Assembly (NCBI RefSeq): GCF_021043395.1
Contig: NZ_JAJNKE010000016.1
Location: forward strand, 1-64,000
Reading direction: 5' to 3'
Length of the DNA: 64,000 nt
Source of the DNA: Clostridium guangxiense
GTDB lineage: Bacteria > Bacillota > Clostridia > Clostridiales > Clostridiaceae
Position 1 is the stretch's first letter; every line of letters starts with the position of its first letter. The notes below the pieces were generated by a model. That model was not told where the DNA came from. It ran no database searches and saw only the letters and a list, made by a program, of their open reading frames with translations. The position numbers and the translations under genes are program-made. This document shows positions 25,252 through 34,600 of this stretch, piece after piece.

Positions 25252-26256
25252 TTAGTCCCATGATTTATTTACAATAAACTCTTTTTCATAATGCCATAAA
25301 AAATTATGTACATATGATAAATTGAACTCAAACGAATTTTTAAAGTATTTAAAAAGTTCCCTGCAAATATTATTAAAAAATATATACTCTTGAGCATTTT
25401 CAACTGAAAAGAAAATATCAATTAATTTAAATCTATGCATTGCATTAATTGCATTTTGTTCAATAACTGTATACTCCCTTGGATATAATCCAGCTAACAT
25501 TTCAGTTATAAAGAAAATCCCCCCACCTGAAATTCCATATTTTGAATTCACTCCGATACAATTAGTTATTCTTTCTTCAATTAGTATTGAACTATTTTTT
25601 AGATAATCAATCATATTAATAAATTTCGAATATTCATTTTCTATATTTTTTAGTAGCTGTTGTTTTCCTCTAGATTTCATAGTATTATTATTAATAATAT
25701 CAATTGCTTTGTTTTTATTTTGAATAAGCTTACTATTCCAAAGTAACTTATTCAAACTTTCTGTTGTATCATTATGCCATTTACAATCCTTAAATATACG
25801 TCCTTGTGTATTTACATTAACTTCATAATTGGCAATAGCCTCATACAAGTAAGCAGAAATATATATTTTTTCTGGTTTTTGCATATATTCTTTACATGGT
25901 AATGTTGGGCAATCTATTAGAGGGATATTTTCTCCCTGTGCCCCACCTGTCATAAACCATTTGTAAGACTCTCCATTTGTACAACAAAAATATGGAGTTC
26001 CAAGCCTCTGAGCATAAGATTCGGCTTGTGGAATTGCAAAATTTATATTGTTATCACTATCTTTTTTTACCTCTATTACCGCAAATGGTACTTTACTATT
26101 ATTTTCAAGATAGATACTACAAACAATATCTGCCCACACCACAGTTCTTCCAATTTGTACAGGAACTCTACCATATCCATCTATGCTACCTTCATCAAAT
26201 CCAATACTTTTTAGATAAGGAATAACTTTTTTATATGCTATATCTGCTTCATTCAT
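25252..26256 (-). CDS. HsdR_N-type nuclease-domain protein
   Basis: A 334-aa protein whose first ~150 residues match the type I restriction HsdR N-terminal nuclease fold: GRVPVQIGRTVVWADIVC (Asp43), FAVIEVKKD (Glu62, Lys64), then QAESYAQRLGTPYFCCTNGE with the conserved Gln and Tyr. This is a complete PD-(D/E)xK centre. The C-terminal ~180 residues are helical and unrecognised, and no helicase domain follows. It sits 70 bases downstream of a RES-domain gene in the same direction. It may cut DNA as part of a small defence module, which is inference. AGAGGTAAAACT-ATG gives the start. Confidence 0.75.
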   Translation of the reverse strand: MNEADIAYKKVIPYLKSIGFDEGSIDGYGRVPVQIGRTVVWADIVCSIYLENNSKVPFAVIEVKKDSDNNINFAIPQAESYAQRLGTPYFCCTNGESYKWFMTGGAQGENIPLIDCPTLPCKEYMQKPEKIYISAYLYEAIANYEVNVNTQGRIFKDCKWHNDTTESLNKLLWNSKLIQNKNKAIDIINNNTMKSRGKQQLLKNIENEYSKFINMIDYLKNSSILIEERITNCIGVNSKYGISGGGIFFITEMLAGLYPREYTVIEQNAINAMHRFKLIDIFFSVENAQEYIFFNNICRELFKYFKNSFEFNLSYVHNFLWHYEKEFIVNKSWD

Positions 26257-26326
26257 AGTTTTACCTCTCTGCGTTTCATAATACTATTATTCTTTAATGC
26301 TCAAACTTTGATTACTACGTTTACTC

Positions 26327-27208
26327 TCAATATACACCATATTTAATCTTTACAGATCTATCTGGCAAACAATATTTGTTTCTATCAAACAGAACTAAAT
26401 TTGTTCCTTTTTTACCTATTAATTTCATCCTTGTACTTGGATATAGTATACCTACACAACCTAATTTTTCAGCTTCTTCTGCCAAAATATGAAACAGTTT
26501 GTATTCAACTTCAGGATTTTCATTTTGAGCAATCGGACTAAAAATAGTATCAATGAAGTAATCATTTTTTACTTTCTCAGTTGTTTTATATAATGTTTTC
26601 CAAAAAATTTTCTCAATATTATTGAATGATTCCATTATATTTTTTTCACTGTCATTTGGTATATTTTTAAACTTGCTTTCCATTTCTGAAATTCCTTCAT
26701 TAAATTTTTTATCCAAATAATTTTTTTCAATATCTAAGTTCAAAATTTTCTCATCTTTATAATCTTCATTAATCAAAAATTTGGCTATTGAAATCTTTAT
26801 ATTTTTATTAGGTTCTGCCCTAACTTCATTAATACAAGTTAAATCGCATGAATTCCAATACGAATCTTCTACTGTCATACTCTTGTATACTGAGCATCCC
26901 AAATATAAAAACATTTTATTATCAGGGTTCCATCGATTTAATGTTCCTTTATTTGGTATAAAAGCATCATAGTTAGTCACATAATCAGGAAATTCTTCAC
27001 TTGACTTTAAAGCCCTACATAAATATTTTATATGTTTTAATTTTATAAACGCATTTTCCTGATTTATTATATAATCTAATTTATTTTTAATATATTTCCG
27101 TGAATTCTCTTGATTTTCTAAGTACATATTTATTAACCATCTCTTGTTATCATCACAAGTTTCAGTCATATTTTTAATAATATTCTTTGCCTCATTATCA
27201 AAACTCAA
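26327..27208 (-). CDS. RES-domain protein
   Basis: A 293-aa protein with the RES fold signatures LNRWNPDNKMFLYLG (Arg92), INEVRAEP (Glu128) and GILYPSTR followed by GTNLVLFD (Ser258). In known RES toxins these residues bind and break NAD+. It is longer than classic Xre-RES toxins, with ~60 extra helical residues at the N-terminus and a ~100-residue insert between the Glu and Ser motifs, and there is no antitoxin gene. It starts with TTG after GAAGGGAGAAAGTA. It is followed by a nuclease-domain gene. Regularly spaced 9-mers cover its promoter region. Confidence 0.7.
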   Translation of the reverse strand: MSFDNEAKNIIKNMTETCDDNKRWLINMYLENQENSRKYIKNKLDYIINQENAFIKLKHIKYLCRALKSSEEFPDYVTNYDAFIPNKGTLNRWNPDNKMFLYLGCSVYKSMTVEDSYWNSCDLTCINEVRAEPNKNIKISIAKFLINEDYKDEKILNLDIEKNYLDKKFNEGISEMESKFKNIPNDSEKNIMESFNNIEKIFWKTLYKTTEKVKNDYFIDTIFSPIAQNENPEVEYKLFHILAEEAEKLGCVGILYPSTRMKLIGKKGTNLVLFDRNKYCLPDRSVKIKYGVY

Positions 27209-27578
27209 TACTTTCTCCCTTCTATAATCTTATATTTTAATAAGATTATATCATTCATAATAATCTTAGTTTTACAAATCTATATACTTTTAAATAATGT
27301 ATTAACCTTTATCTATCCAAACTATTACCTATATTAATTAATTTTGATCTACTTATTGTATAAGAATTACAAATTAAGCATATTTTTCAATTAACAATAT
27401 ATTTTAGTCTTTTCCTGTAACGAACCATCTTTCTAATAAATGCTACTGCTATTTTTATTTTATAAATTTTTCATATGAAAACATTCCGATTAATTCGCAT
27501 ACTTACTTTTATACGTTTTAACTACTCATATTAATTATTATTAATCATCCAATCAACTCCAAATTAATTCAAGTATAA
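27209..27578. other. Promoter region of the RES gene
   Basis: AT-rich, no gene. The right part shows nothing; the left part holds the three 9-mer repeats described separately. Confidence 0.5.
27224..27268. promoter_or_regulatory. Three alternating 9-mers upstream of the RES gene
   Basis: ATAATCTTA occurs at 27224-27232 and 27260-27268, and its reverse complement TAAGATTAT at 27241-27249. The starts are 17 and 19 bases apart. A minus-strand TATAAT lies within the array. This looks like an operator covering the RES promoter. Confidence 0.5.
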
Positions 27579-29042
27579 TTATTGTTTTATAGCTGTTAAC
27601 ATGTATGGATGTAATTTATTCAACGAATCATTAATAATATAGCAAAGATACCCATTATCAACTTTAAAAGCTGCATCTGTTGGTAAATAATCAAATGTTG
27701 GTAATTGCTTTACTTCGGCTGACCTTCCCTTTAATTCACTTAAATCTAAAGTTTTTAACGTATAATTAAATTTAAAGCCATCCATATCAAATATAAAATA
27801 ATATACTCTATTATTAAAAAAAGCAAAGCTTCTCTTATCTTTAAAATAATTTCCAAAATCCATATCAACATGTATATATTTATCAATTAATTCAATATTA
27901 CCATTTTTATACGTGTATCTCATTAAACTTACACTGCTATCAAGAGCGCCTGATGTATTTGAAGGATAATCATAATGTTTATTTGAAAAAATCATCTGAT
28001 CGTCATTTAAAAAATATATAATTTTGCAATCTTCTATTTTACATATTTGGCCATTATCTGTATTTATAATATAGCAAATTGGTTGTTGGTAATCACCTTT
28101 ATGCACAATTAAATGCTTATTGGCAGATGCCATCATAAATTTATCTATATCAACATACCCTATATCTTCTAAAACAATATTTTCTTTACTCCCATTAATC
28201 ATCCTACTTTTTATTACATTAATGCTCCCATAAGATGTTCGCATTTCTTCGAGGTAATATACTCTATTTTTTATTACTTGATATCCATTTTCTATATACT
28301 GAGAATTTGCATAATATCCATCCCCGTATCCTTTATCACAATAAGGATGCAAGTTAATCAAAAAGTTTTTCCAAGCCTCTTTATCAAATTCAATTTCCTC
28401 TAACATTTCAATTTGTATATCTTCAGGAACAAATCCATATTTTTCTGATATCCCCTTACATCCAGTAGCCTTGTAAATATTATCAATATTTTTTTGAATT
28501 TCAAAAAAACCCTTACTATTTACAGAAAAATACGAAAATAATTCTTTATAGTAATTAAGGTAGCTATGATTTTTGTTCCCCAAAAATAAAAACTCCATTA
28601 ATGTCTGTAGAATAGCTTTTTGCACACTAGTATTTTCAATATTTTCAATTGAAGATACGTCCACACAAGCTTGCGGATTTAAAACGTTAATATATTTTAA
28701 AACAGATCTAACAAATTCTCTCTGATATTCATTTATATTTTCAATATCATTTGCAATCGTAATAAGTATCGCAGCTAAAAATTCCTTTTCATCACAATTA
28801 AGGTTCTTTGCAATATCATACTTCGTATTAAGATCATATATCTCCTTTTTCTGTTTCATTGAAAGTTCATCTATAATTGTATCTGTTACATCGCTAATAT
28901 CATTTAGTTTATCTTTAACTTCCTTTCCTACCTTTTCAATTGCTTCTTCCTGATTACGAAATTTTTCCTCGAAAGGTTTTGCTCCTGCTATCATTCCTTC
29001 TTTAAATTTATTTTTTTTACCAAATAACTTGTCAAATATCAT
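27579..29042 (-). CDS. Unknown protein, TerB-like middle and beta-rich C-terminus
   Basis: A 487-aa protein I do not recognise. The N-terminal ~70 residues are charged and helical (FKEGMIAGAKPFEEKFRNQE). Residues ~75-125 (CDEKEFLAAILITIANDIEN, YQREFVRSVLKYI) recall the helical TerB-like fold. From ~235 on, the sequence is made of repeated beta-hairpin segments with aromatic turns (NGYQVIKNRVYYLEE, FFNNRVYYFIFDMDG), which suggests a propeller-like domain. It follows the 382-aa gene by 14 bases and has AGGAGGAATCTAT-ATG, so it is the third gene of one operon. Confidence 0.55.
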   Translation of the reverse strand: MIFDKLFGKKNKFKEGMIAGAKPFEEKFRNQEEAIEKVGKEVKDKLNDISDVTDTIIDELSMKQKKEIYDLNTKYDIAKNLNCDEKEFLAAILITIANDIENINEYQREFVRSVLKYINVLNPQACVDVSSIENIENTSVQKAILQTLMEFLFLGNKNHSYLNYYKELFSYFSVNSKGFFEIQKNIDNIYKATGCKGISEKYGFVPEDIQIEMLEEIEFDKEAWKNFLINLHPYCDKGYGDGYYANSQYIENGYQVIKNRVYYLEEMRTSYGSINVIKSRMINGSKENIVLEDIGYVDIDKFMMASANKHLIVHKGDYQQPICYIINTDNGQICKIEDCKIIYFLNDDQMIFSNKHYDYPSNTSGALDSSVSLMRYTYKNGNIELIDKYIHVDMDFGNYFKDKRSFAFFNNRVYYFIFDMDGFKFNYTLKTLDLSELKGRSAEVKQLPTFDYLPTDAAFKVDNGYLCYIINDSLNKLHPYMLTAIKQ

Positions 29043-29056
29043 ATAGATTCCTCCTG

Positions 29057-30205
29057 CTAAAAATTATAATTATCACCAATTACTATATTATAAAATTCTT
29101 TTTCAAGAAATTCTTCTTTTACAGATTCAATAAACTTTTTATCAGTTATAACCCTATGTAGCGCCACTAAAAATCCTCCAATATCAAGTTTAGATAAATC
29201 ATGAGTTATCGTTGCATAAGCAACATTACTTGCTGATGCAATGATATTAGAATAACTTATAATTTTTCTTGTTTTTACTTGATATAAGTTCCATGAGCTA
29301 TAACCAGACTGATTAAAAAATAAGCCATGTATTTCAGCAATAAGTATATTTATTAAATTAGCAAACATAGCCTGCTTACCAATATTAAAAGAATTAGCAA
29401 AATCAATACCATATTTTGCAAGATTTTGCGTTACATCAGGTGAAATTGCTGATAACATTGGAATAGGTAATCCAACCTTTGAGAATTCATCAGATTCGTA
29501 ATGAAGTGCTTGTTTTATTACTGAAGCTGCAAATGCTTCCGGTTCACTTTGTGAACGTTCTATTACTTTAGATAACATTAAACTCGTATCTGCATTCTGC
29601 ACTATTTTAGGCATTAATATTTTATTTATCTTAGGAACTTTTTCAACATGGTAAGTAAAGAATTTCCAATCTGTCAAAGTACTCGTCATAATATTTGATG
29701 TACCAAAAATCCAGCCTAATATTGGATCATGTCCTAATGTTCTAAAGCGGTGTGAATTTCCATTCAACCCTAAATTAAAATCATTACTTCCAAACAAAGC
29801 ATCATATGGTACCCCATTAGAAATAATTTCATTAAGAGTAGCATAATAAATCCTATGTGTATCATCCATATTCTTTTTAAACCATTTATCAAAAATCTTA
29901 GTTTCTTTATTATACGCGTCCTTTGCACTTTCAACATGACTTGTTTTTTTCTTAAATAATGTTAAACAGTATTGTCTTACACATTGCAATGACACCGCAA
30001 AAAATAGAAAAGCTATATCTATATCATTTAACTTTGTTGCTTGTTTAAATTTAACATCTAAATCTCCTATAATAAGATGAGCATTCTTAGCTACATCCGC
30101 TACCCTTCCTGATTCTTTTGCAATTATATTTAATTTATTAATACTCGTGTCAACATCAGAAAAAGCTTGTTCCTTTTTTTTGCGTAAAGCATCATAATCT
30201 ATCAT
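29057..30205 (-). CDS. Unknown conserved-looking protein of a three-gene operon
   Basis: A 382-aa protein with a helical N-terminus, a hydrophobic helix around residue 70 (DIAFLFFAVSLQCVRQYCL) and a striking motif GHDPILGWIFGTSNIMTSTL near residue 160. A long segment with amphipathic helices follows (GKQAMFANLINILIAEIHGL, ISYSNIIASASNVAYATITH). The motif looks like a family hallmark, but I cannot attach a function. The ATG after AAGGAGACAAGTA is preferred. It overlaps the 74-aa gene by 14 bases, so the two are coupled. Confidence 0.55.
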   Translation of the reverse strand: MIDYDALRKKKEQAFSDVDTSINKLNIIAKESGRVADVAKNAHLIIGDLDVKFKQATKLNDIDIAFLFFAVSLQCVRQYCLTLFKKKTSHVESAKDAYNKETKIFDKWFKKNMDDTHRIYYATLNEIISNGVPYDALFGSNDFNLGLNGNSHRFRTLGHDPILGWIFGTSNIMTSTLTDWKFFTYHVEKVPKINKILMPKIVQNADTSLMLSKVIERSQSEPEAFAASVIKQALHYESDEFSKVGLPIPMLSAISPDVTQNLAKYGIDFANSFNIGKQAMFANLINILIAEIHGLFFNQSGYSSWNLYQVKTRKIISYSNIIASASNVAYATITHDLSKLDIGGFLVALHRVITDKKFIESVKEEFLEKEFYNIVIGDNYNF

Positions 30206-30416
30206 TACTTGTCTCCTTATTAATACCAATTACATCCTCTATTTTAGATATGTCAACAGTAGTATATCCTAAGTCACTACTACCTTTAGTTATATAATAA
30301 ATTACACCGGATGCTTTATATTGTATTCCATCTTTTCTATAAATTATAATATAATTTCTGCCTACAATCAAACATACTTCTATTCCTTCTTTATTATCAA
30401 CATATATACTTTCCAT
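30192..30416 (-). CDS. Small unknown protein, first gene of the operon
   Basis: A 74-aa protein rich in beta-forming residues (CLIVGRNYIIIYRKDG, YKASGVIYYITKG), probably a small beta-barrel or SH3-like fold. No homology is recognised. AGGTGTAAAAA-ATG is a moderate ribosome site. It is coupled to the 382-aa gene, and its constant association there would suggest a small partner subunit. Confidence 0.5.
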   Translation of the reverse strand: MESIYVDNKEGIEVCLIVGRNYIIIYRKDGIQYKASGVIYYITKGSSDLGYTTVDISKIEDVIGINKETSNDRL

Positions 30417-30792
30417 TTTTTACACCTATATATTTAGTACCAAATCATATCAATTCCTTTAAACTAATACTCTCATTTTTTCAGTATTTAAAACTAAAGA
30501 AAATTGAACACACAATAAATTATTATTAACATTGCTGAATATCAACAGAAAGGTTACCGTTCACATATGTATTACTATACAAAGTTAGTATGTATTTACT
30601 TTTTATTATTATATTTTTTATATAAGTTATTTATTAATTCAATATGTACAAACTATATTATAAATATACAAAAAAACGATGTTATTTTCCATATAATTTG
30701 CCAATTTATACTTATCTTTTATTCACGGTACAGCTAAAAACAAAAGCATTAGTTCCTAAAAATAATACCTAATGCTTTTACTCATTACACAC
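30417..30792. other. Left boundary region of the prophage
   Basis: No gene. It holds the promoter of the three-gene operon, the terminator behind the serine recombinases, and very probably one prophage attachment site, since serine recombinase genes usually lie next to their attP half. The site itself cannot be located without the empty chromosome or the other end. Confidence 0.4.
30730..30780. terminator. Terminator behind the serine recombinases
   Basis: An 11-bp stem (AAAAGCATTAG / CTAATGCTTTT) with a 16-base loop. On the minus strand it is followed by TGTTTTTAG. Confidence 0.75.
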
Positions 30793-32394
30793 CTATAATA
30801 CTTCTTTTATAACCACTCCCATCTTATACCCAATCTCCACCTCCACCAAACTTACCACCTTTACTTCCTTCACCATCTGTCCAAAAAGCTCCTCATCAAA
30901 TTCCTTAATAATATTTTGTCTGCCTCTTAATATATCTTCAATTTCTTTTACCTTCTCAATCCCGTTCTTCCTTATGAGTTCCACATTATCAAACCTTTCC
31001 TTCTTTGCCTTCAGCTGCTTTATTTCTTCTTCAAGCCTTCTGTATTCCTCATCGTAAATTTCATGGTCTAAACCTTTTCTTACATCCAACCTTACTAGGT
31101 TCATCATTTGCTCTTTAAGTTCTTCCAATCTTTCATTTACAGCTCGCACTTCATTGCCATTTGTTTCACTTCCTAATACCTTATTTATATTATCCATCAT
31201 AGTTTTTAGAAAGGCTTCTTTGTTTTCAATGATTCTATTTATAGACCTTACAAATGCGGCTTTTAGTTTTTCTTCAGACACTGCCTTCATGCTACAAGCC
31301 TCATTTCCATTATCTATATGATTGGCACAAAGCCACACATATTTTCTATATTTCTCACCGGGTCCCCACATTTTTCTTGTGCATTTACTGCCACAATTAC
31401 CGCATATTATCTTGCCTGAAAAGGCATATTTATTACTGTATCTACTTTTCGTTTTTTCTGAATAGCCTGCAAGTGATGCCCTTCTCTTTATTTCTTCCTG
31501 CACCTTTTGAAATACTTCTTTTGGTATTATTGATGGATGGCTATTTTCAACATAATACTGCTGCACTTCACCTTTATTTTTCACTCTTTTATGTGTTAGA
31601 AAATCCGTTGTTATAGTTTTTTGAAGCAGCGCATCTCCTGAATATTTTTCGTTTCTCAATATTTTTTGTACAGTGGAATCGTACCATTTTATTCCTCCTG
31701 CACCAGTTAAAATATTATCCTTTTGAAGTCCTTTACCTATAGATCTTATACCCTTTCCTGAAAGGAACTCATTGTATATTCTTCTAACTACTTTAGCCTG
31801 TTCTTCATTTATAATAAGTTCTCCATTTTCATCTTTGTCATAACCTAAAAATCTTGTATGATTTACCCTTATCTTTCCCTGTTGAAATCTTCTAACTATG
31901 CCCCATCTGCTGTTTTCAGAAATGTTTCTTGATTCATCTTGAGCAAGGGAAGATAAAATAGTAAGTAAAACCTCTCCTTTTGAATCTAGGGTATCAATGT
32001 TTTCTTTTTCAAAATAAACTCCTATACCTTTATCCTTGAGCAGTCTTACATATTTAAGGCAATCCAGTGTATTGCGGGCAAATCTCGAAATTGACTTTGT
32101 AATAATCATATCAAACTGACCTGCAAGACCTGCATCTATCATCCTTTTAAACTCGTTTCTGCGTTTTGTATTTGTAGCAGTTATTCCTTCATCAGCAAAA
32201 ATCCCCGCAAACTCATATTCTGGTTTACTTTTAATATAATTTTCATAATATGTTACTTGAGTTTCATAACTCGTAAGCTGCTCTTCTGTATCTGTACTTA
32301 CTCTGCAGTAAGCGCAAACCCTTTTCTTTGTTCCTTTTGGCAAACCTTTTATCACTTGCATAGGTTTTGCTGGTATTACTGAAACCTTTGGCAT
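30793..32394 (-). CDS. Large serine recombinase 1
   Basis: A 533-aa site-specific recombinase. The resolvase domain (about 25-170) has catalytic Ser33 in YCRVSTD and the arginine cluster SISRFARNTLDCL. A recombinase domain (about 190-300), a zinc ribbon (CGNCGSKC ... WLCAN) and a coiled coil (about 420-490) follow. Such enzymes catalyse phage attP x attB integration and, with a partner, excision. It lies 13 bases downstream of a full-length paralogue, about 45 percent identical by eye. AAGGAGGGATTTTC-ATG gives the start. Confidence 0.93.
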   Translation of the reverse strand: MPKVSVIPAKPMQVIKGLPKGTKKRVCAYCRVSTDTEEQLTSYETQVTYYENYIKSKPEYEFAGIFADEGITATNTKRRNEFKRMIDAGLAGQFDMIITKSISRFARNTLDCLKYVRLLKDKGIGVYFEKENIDTLDSKGEVLLTILSSLAQDESRNISENSRWGIVRRFQQGKIRVNHTRFLGYDKDENGELIINEEQAKVVRRIYNEFLSGKGIRSIGKGLQKDNILTGAGGIKWYDSTVQKILRNEKYSGDALLQKTITTDFLTHKRVKNKGEVQQYYVENSHPSIIPKEVFQKVQEEIKRRASLAGYSEKTKSRYSNKYAFSGKIICGNCGSKCTRKMWGPGEKYRKYVWLCANHIDNGNEACSMKAVSEEKLKAAFVRSINRIIENKEAFLKTMMDNINKVLGSETNGNEVRAVNERLEELKEQMMNLVRLDVRKGLDHEIYDEEYRRLEEEIKQLKAKKERFDNVELIRKNGIEKVKEIEDILRGRQNIIKEFDEELFGQMVKEVKVVSLVEVEIGYKMGVVIKEVL

Positions 32395-32407
32395 GAAAAT
32401 CCCTCCT

Positions 32408-34039
32408 TTACTGCAGCCCCTTAATTCCTCGCTTTTTAATAAATTTTTCTTCCATTATCATTCCATTCTTGAAATGAAGCTCTAAATGTGTTGGTGTAAT
32501 AACTACTACCTTTTCTATTAGATTTTCAAATATATCATCATCAAACTCTGTAAGAGTGTTTTTTCTTTCTTCAATAAAGCTTTTAATTTCTAAGTTCCTT
32601 TTAAGAACCTCTTTATATTTATCATCATCATAAGTTAATTTATCTTTTTGCTGTTTAAATACTTGAAGCTTTTCATTTAAAACTACATATTTCTTATCAA
32701 ATGCACTTTCCTTTAACTGACCTTTTATCTGCTGCCTCACAAGGCTTTTCATTTCTTCATTAATATTCTTTATTTCCATGTCTATTTTAAATGCCACCTC
32801 ACAGCTTGCACTTTGCCTTATAACCTTTTGAACATTATCAATAAAAGCTTTAAAAAACTTTTCTTTGTTTTCATATAGTCTATTAAAAACTCTTACAAAT
32901 ACTACTTTTAAGGTGATATCATCTACTGCTTTCATATCACAATACTTTTTTCCTTTGCTTATATATGTGCTGCACTGCCACACAATTTGTTTTGATTTTA
33001 GCTTGCTATTCCAGGTTCTTCTTTTAAAAACACTGCCGCAGTTACCGCATACTATTTTCCCGCTGAAAGCATATCTTTGAAGGTATTTATCTCTATCTCC
33101 AAATAAATTGCCATATTTTAAAGCTTTCTTTGCCATTATATCTTGAACCTTTAAGAAATCTTCCTTTGATACTATTGGCTCATGGTCACACTTAATTACA
33201 TACTTTGGAGCTTGCCCTTTATTTTTCTTCCTCTTCTTAGTCAAATAACTTACTGTTATAGTTTTCTGAAGTACAGCATCGCCATAGTATTTTTCATTTT
33301 TTAAAATGCCTTTTATTGAGTTTTCACTCCATAAAACATTTCCTGATACAGTTTTTATATTATCTTTTTCAAGTTCTAATTTTATAGCCTTGAAACTTTT
33401 GCCCTCAAGGTACCTATTATAAATTCTCTTTACTATTTCCGCTTCTTCCTTATTTACAATAAGCTTACCTTTATCATTCATGTCATAGCCGAGAAATCTT
33501 TTTGTATTAATTTTAAATTTTCCTTTCTTGAAATTTTTCTGAATACTCCATTTAACATTTTCTGAAATGTTCCTTGATTCATCTTGTGCAATAGAGCTTA
33601 ATATACTTAAAATCACTTCACTGTCAGCATTTAAAGTATTTATATTTTCTTTTTCAAAATATACACCTACCCCAAAACTTTTAAGGTACCTTACCACTTC
33701 TAAGCAATCAGCTGTATTTCTTGCAAATCTTGATATGCTTTTCGTTATTATCAGGTCCACTTTTCCTAATTCACAAGCCTTAATCATTCTATTAAACTCT
33801 GTTCTTTTACCTGTTCCAGTACCCGAAATACCTTCATCTGCAAAAACACCAGCATAATCCCATCCAGTTTTGCTTTTTATATAACTTTCATAATAAGAAA
33901 CTTGTGTTTCCAATGATTCCATTTGTTTTAGACTATCTGTGCTCACCCTGCAGTATGCACAAACCCTTCTCTTTTTTAATAACTCTTGATTATCAGCAGA
34001 CACTGTATTTCTTGCTGCAATGGCAGTTATCTTTTTCAA
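32408..34039 (-). CDS. Large serine recombinase 2
   Basis: A 543-aa recombinase with the same architecture as its neighbour: Ser33 in YCRVSTD, SISRFARNTADCL, DESRNISENVKWS, zinc ribbon CGNCGSVF ... WQCST and C-terminal coiled coil. The likely start is TTG seven bases after AAAGGAGG; an ATG upstream would place the ribosome site inside the gene. Both copies keep all catalytic residues. The pair may work as a heteromer or divide integration and excision, which is inference. Confidence 0.92.
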   Translation of the reverse strand: MKKITAIAARNTVSADNQELLKKRRVCAYCRVSTDSLKQMESLETQVSYYESYIKSKTGWDYAGVFADEGISGTGTGKRTEFNRMIKACELGKVDLIITKSISRFARNTADCLEVVRYLKSFGVGVYFEKENINTLNADSEVILSILSSIAQDESRNISENVKWSIQKNFKKGKFKINTKRFLGYDMNDKGKLIVNKEEAEIVKRIYNRYLEGKSFKAIKLELEKDNIKTVSGNVLWSENSIKGILKNEKYYGDAVLQKTITVSYLTKKRKKNKGQAPKYVIKCDHEPIVSKEDFLKVQDIMAKKALKYGNLFGDRDKYLQRYAFSGKIVCGNCGSVFKRRTWNSKLKSKQIVWQCSTYISKGKKYCDMKAVDDITLKVVFVRVFNRLYENKEKFFKAFIDNVQKVIRQSASCEVAFKIDMEIKNINEEMKSLVRQQIKGQLKESAFDKKYVVLNEKLQVFKQQKDKLTYDDDKYKEVLKRNLEIKSFIEERKNTLTEFDDDIFENLIEKVVVITPTHLELHFKNGMIMEEKFIKKRGIKGLQ

Positions 34040-34127
34040 CGTAAAACCTCCTTTCATTGGTAGTACATGTTACCTCTACTACCGCCTCAAAGCAAGTAAT
34101 TTAGGCAGCGGAAACATGTAGAAAAAG

Positions 34128-34168
34128 TAAAAAAATAAAGAGCCTGAACCATTACAGTTCAAGCCCTC
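34128..34168 (-). terminator. Terminator at the end of the lysis genes
   Basis: GAGGGCTTGAAC and GGTTCAGGCTC form a near-perfect stem, followed on the minus strand by TTTATTTTTTT. It separates the late operon from the recombinase genes. Confidence 0.85.
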
Positions 34169-34171
34169 AAT

Positions 34172-34309
34172 TTATTTATTAAAGGATTTTTTATTTTCGG
34201 CATCTATTTTAGTAAACTCAACTTCTGTTATAAGCTTATCTTTTAGAATTTCCTTTAATATAGATTTACTGATTAAATATTCTACTGAAACATTTGCAAC
34301 AGTAAACAT
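34172..34309 (-). CDS. SHOCT-like small phage protein
   Basis: A 45-aa frame with ribosome site GGGGTGGTATAA-ATG encodes MFTVANVSVEYLISKSILKE, then ILKDKLITEVEFTKIDAENK, then KSFNK. The pattern of a short helix, LI..(S/T)..EF..ID..NK, resembles SHOCT domains and the small frames often found beside phage recombinases in clostridia. It lies 12 bases after the holin gene. Its role is unknown. Confidence 0.65.
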   Translation of the reverse strand: MFTVANVSVEYLISKSILKEILKDKLITEVEFTKIDAENKKSFNK

Positions 34310-34321
34310 TTATACCACCCC

Positions 34322-34585
34322 TTAAAAACTTTCCTTATTTGTAGGATCATTAAATATTCCAAAGGCTGTAAGCACAGAAAATATTAAAGTCGTTAACTCT
34401 TTGTAACTATCTTCTGTAAGTCCTATTGGTGCTAAAAGTCCATAAGTTTTTAAAATAAAAAGCACCAGAGCTGCTACTGCTGCCCATGATGCCATGCTTT
34501 TAAATCTATTTTGCTTTTGATTATTTCTGCTTACTCCATTGTTATTTTCACTGCTATTTTGTACTTGATTATTATTATTTTCCAT
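34322..34585 (-). CDS. Phage holin (A118/phi-LC3 type)
   Basis: An 87-aa protein with an Asn-rich soluble head (residues 1-25), two membrane spans (ASWAAVAALVLFILKTYGLL and a second around ELTTLIFSVLTAFGIF) and the family ending FNDPTNKESF. It should form the pores that release the endolysin. It lies directly downstream of the amidase. AGGGGAGAATTATA-ATG supports the start. Confidence 0.88.
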   Translation of the reverse strand: MENNNNQVQNSSENNNGVSRNNQKQNRFKSMASWAAVAALVLFILKTYGLLAPIGLTEDSYKELTTLIFSVLTAFGIFNDPTNKESF

Positions 34586-34600
34586 TATAATTCTCCCCTT

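Noticed and set aside
27209-27578. CRISPR-like array from regularly spaced 9-mers
   Set aside because: Only three short alternating copies are present with no spacers of array size; an operator is more likely.
30793-34039. One recombinase gene broken in two
   Set aside because: Each frame has a full resolvase domain, recombinase domain, zinc ribbon and coiled coil, so they are two complete paralogues.
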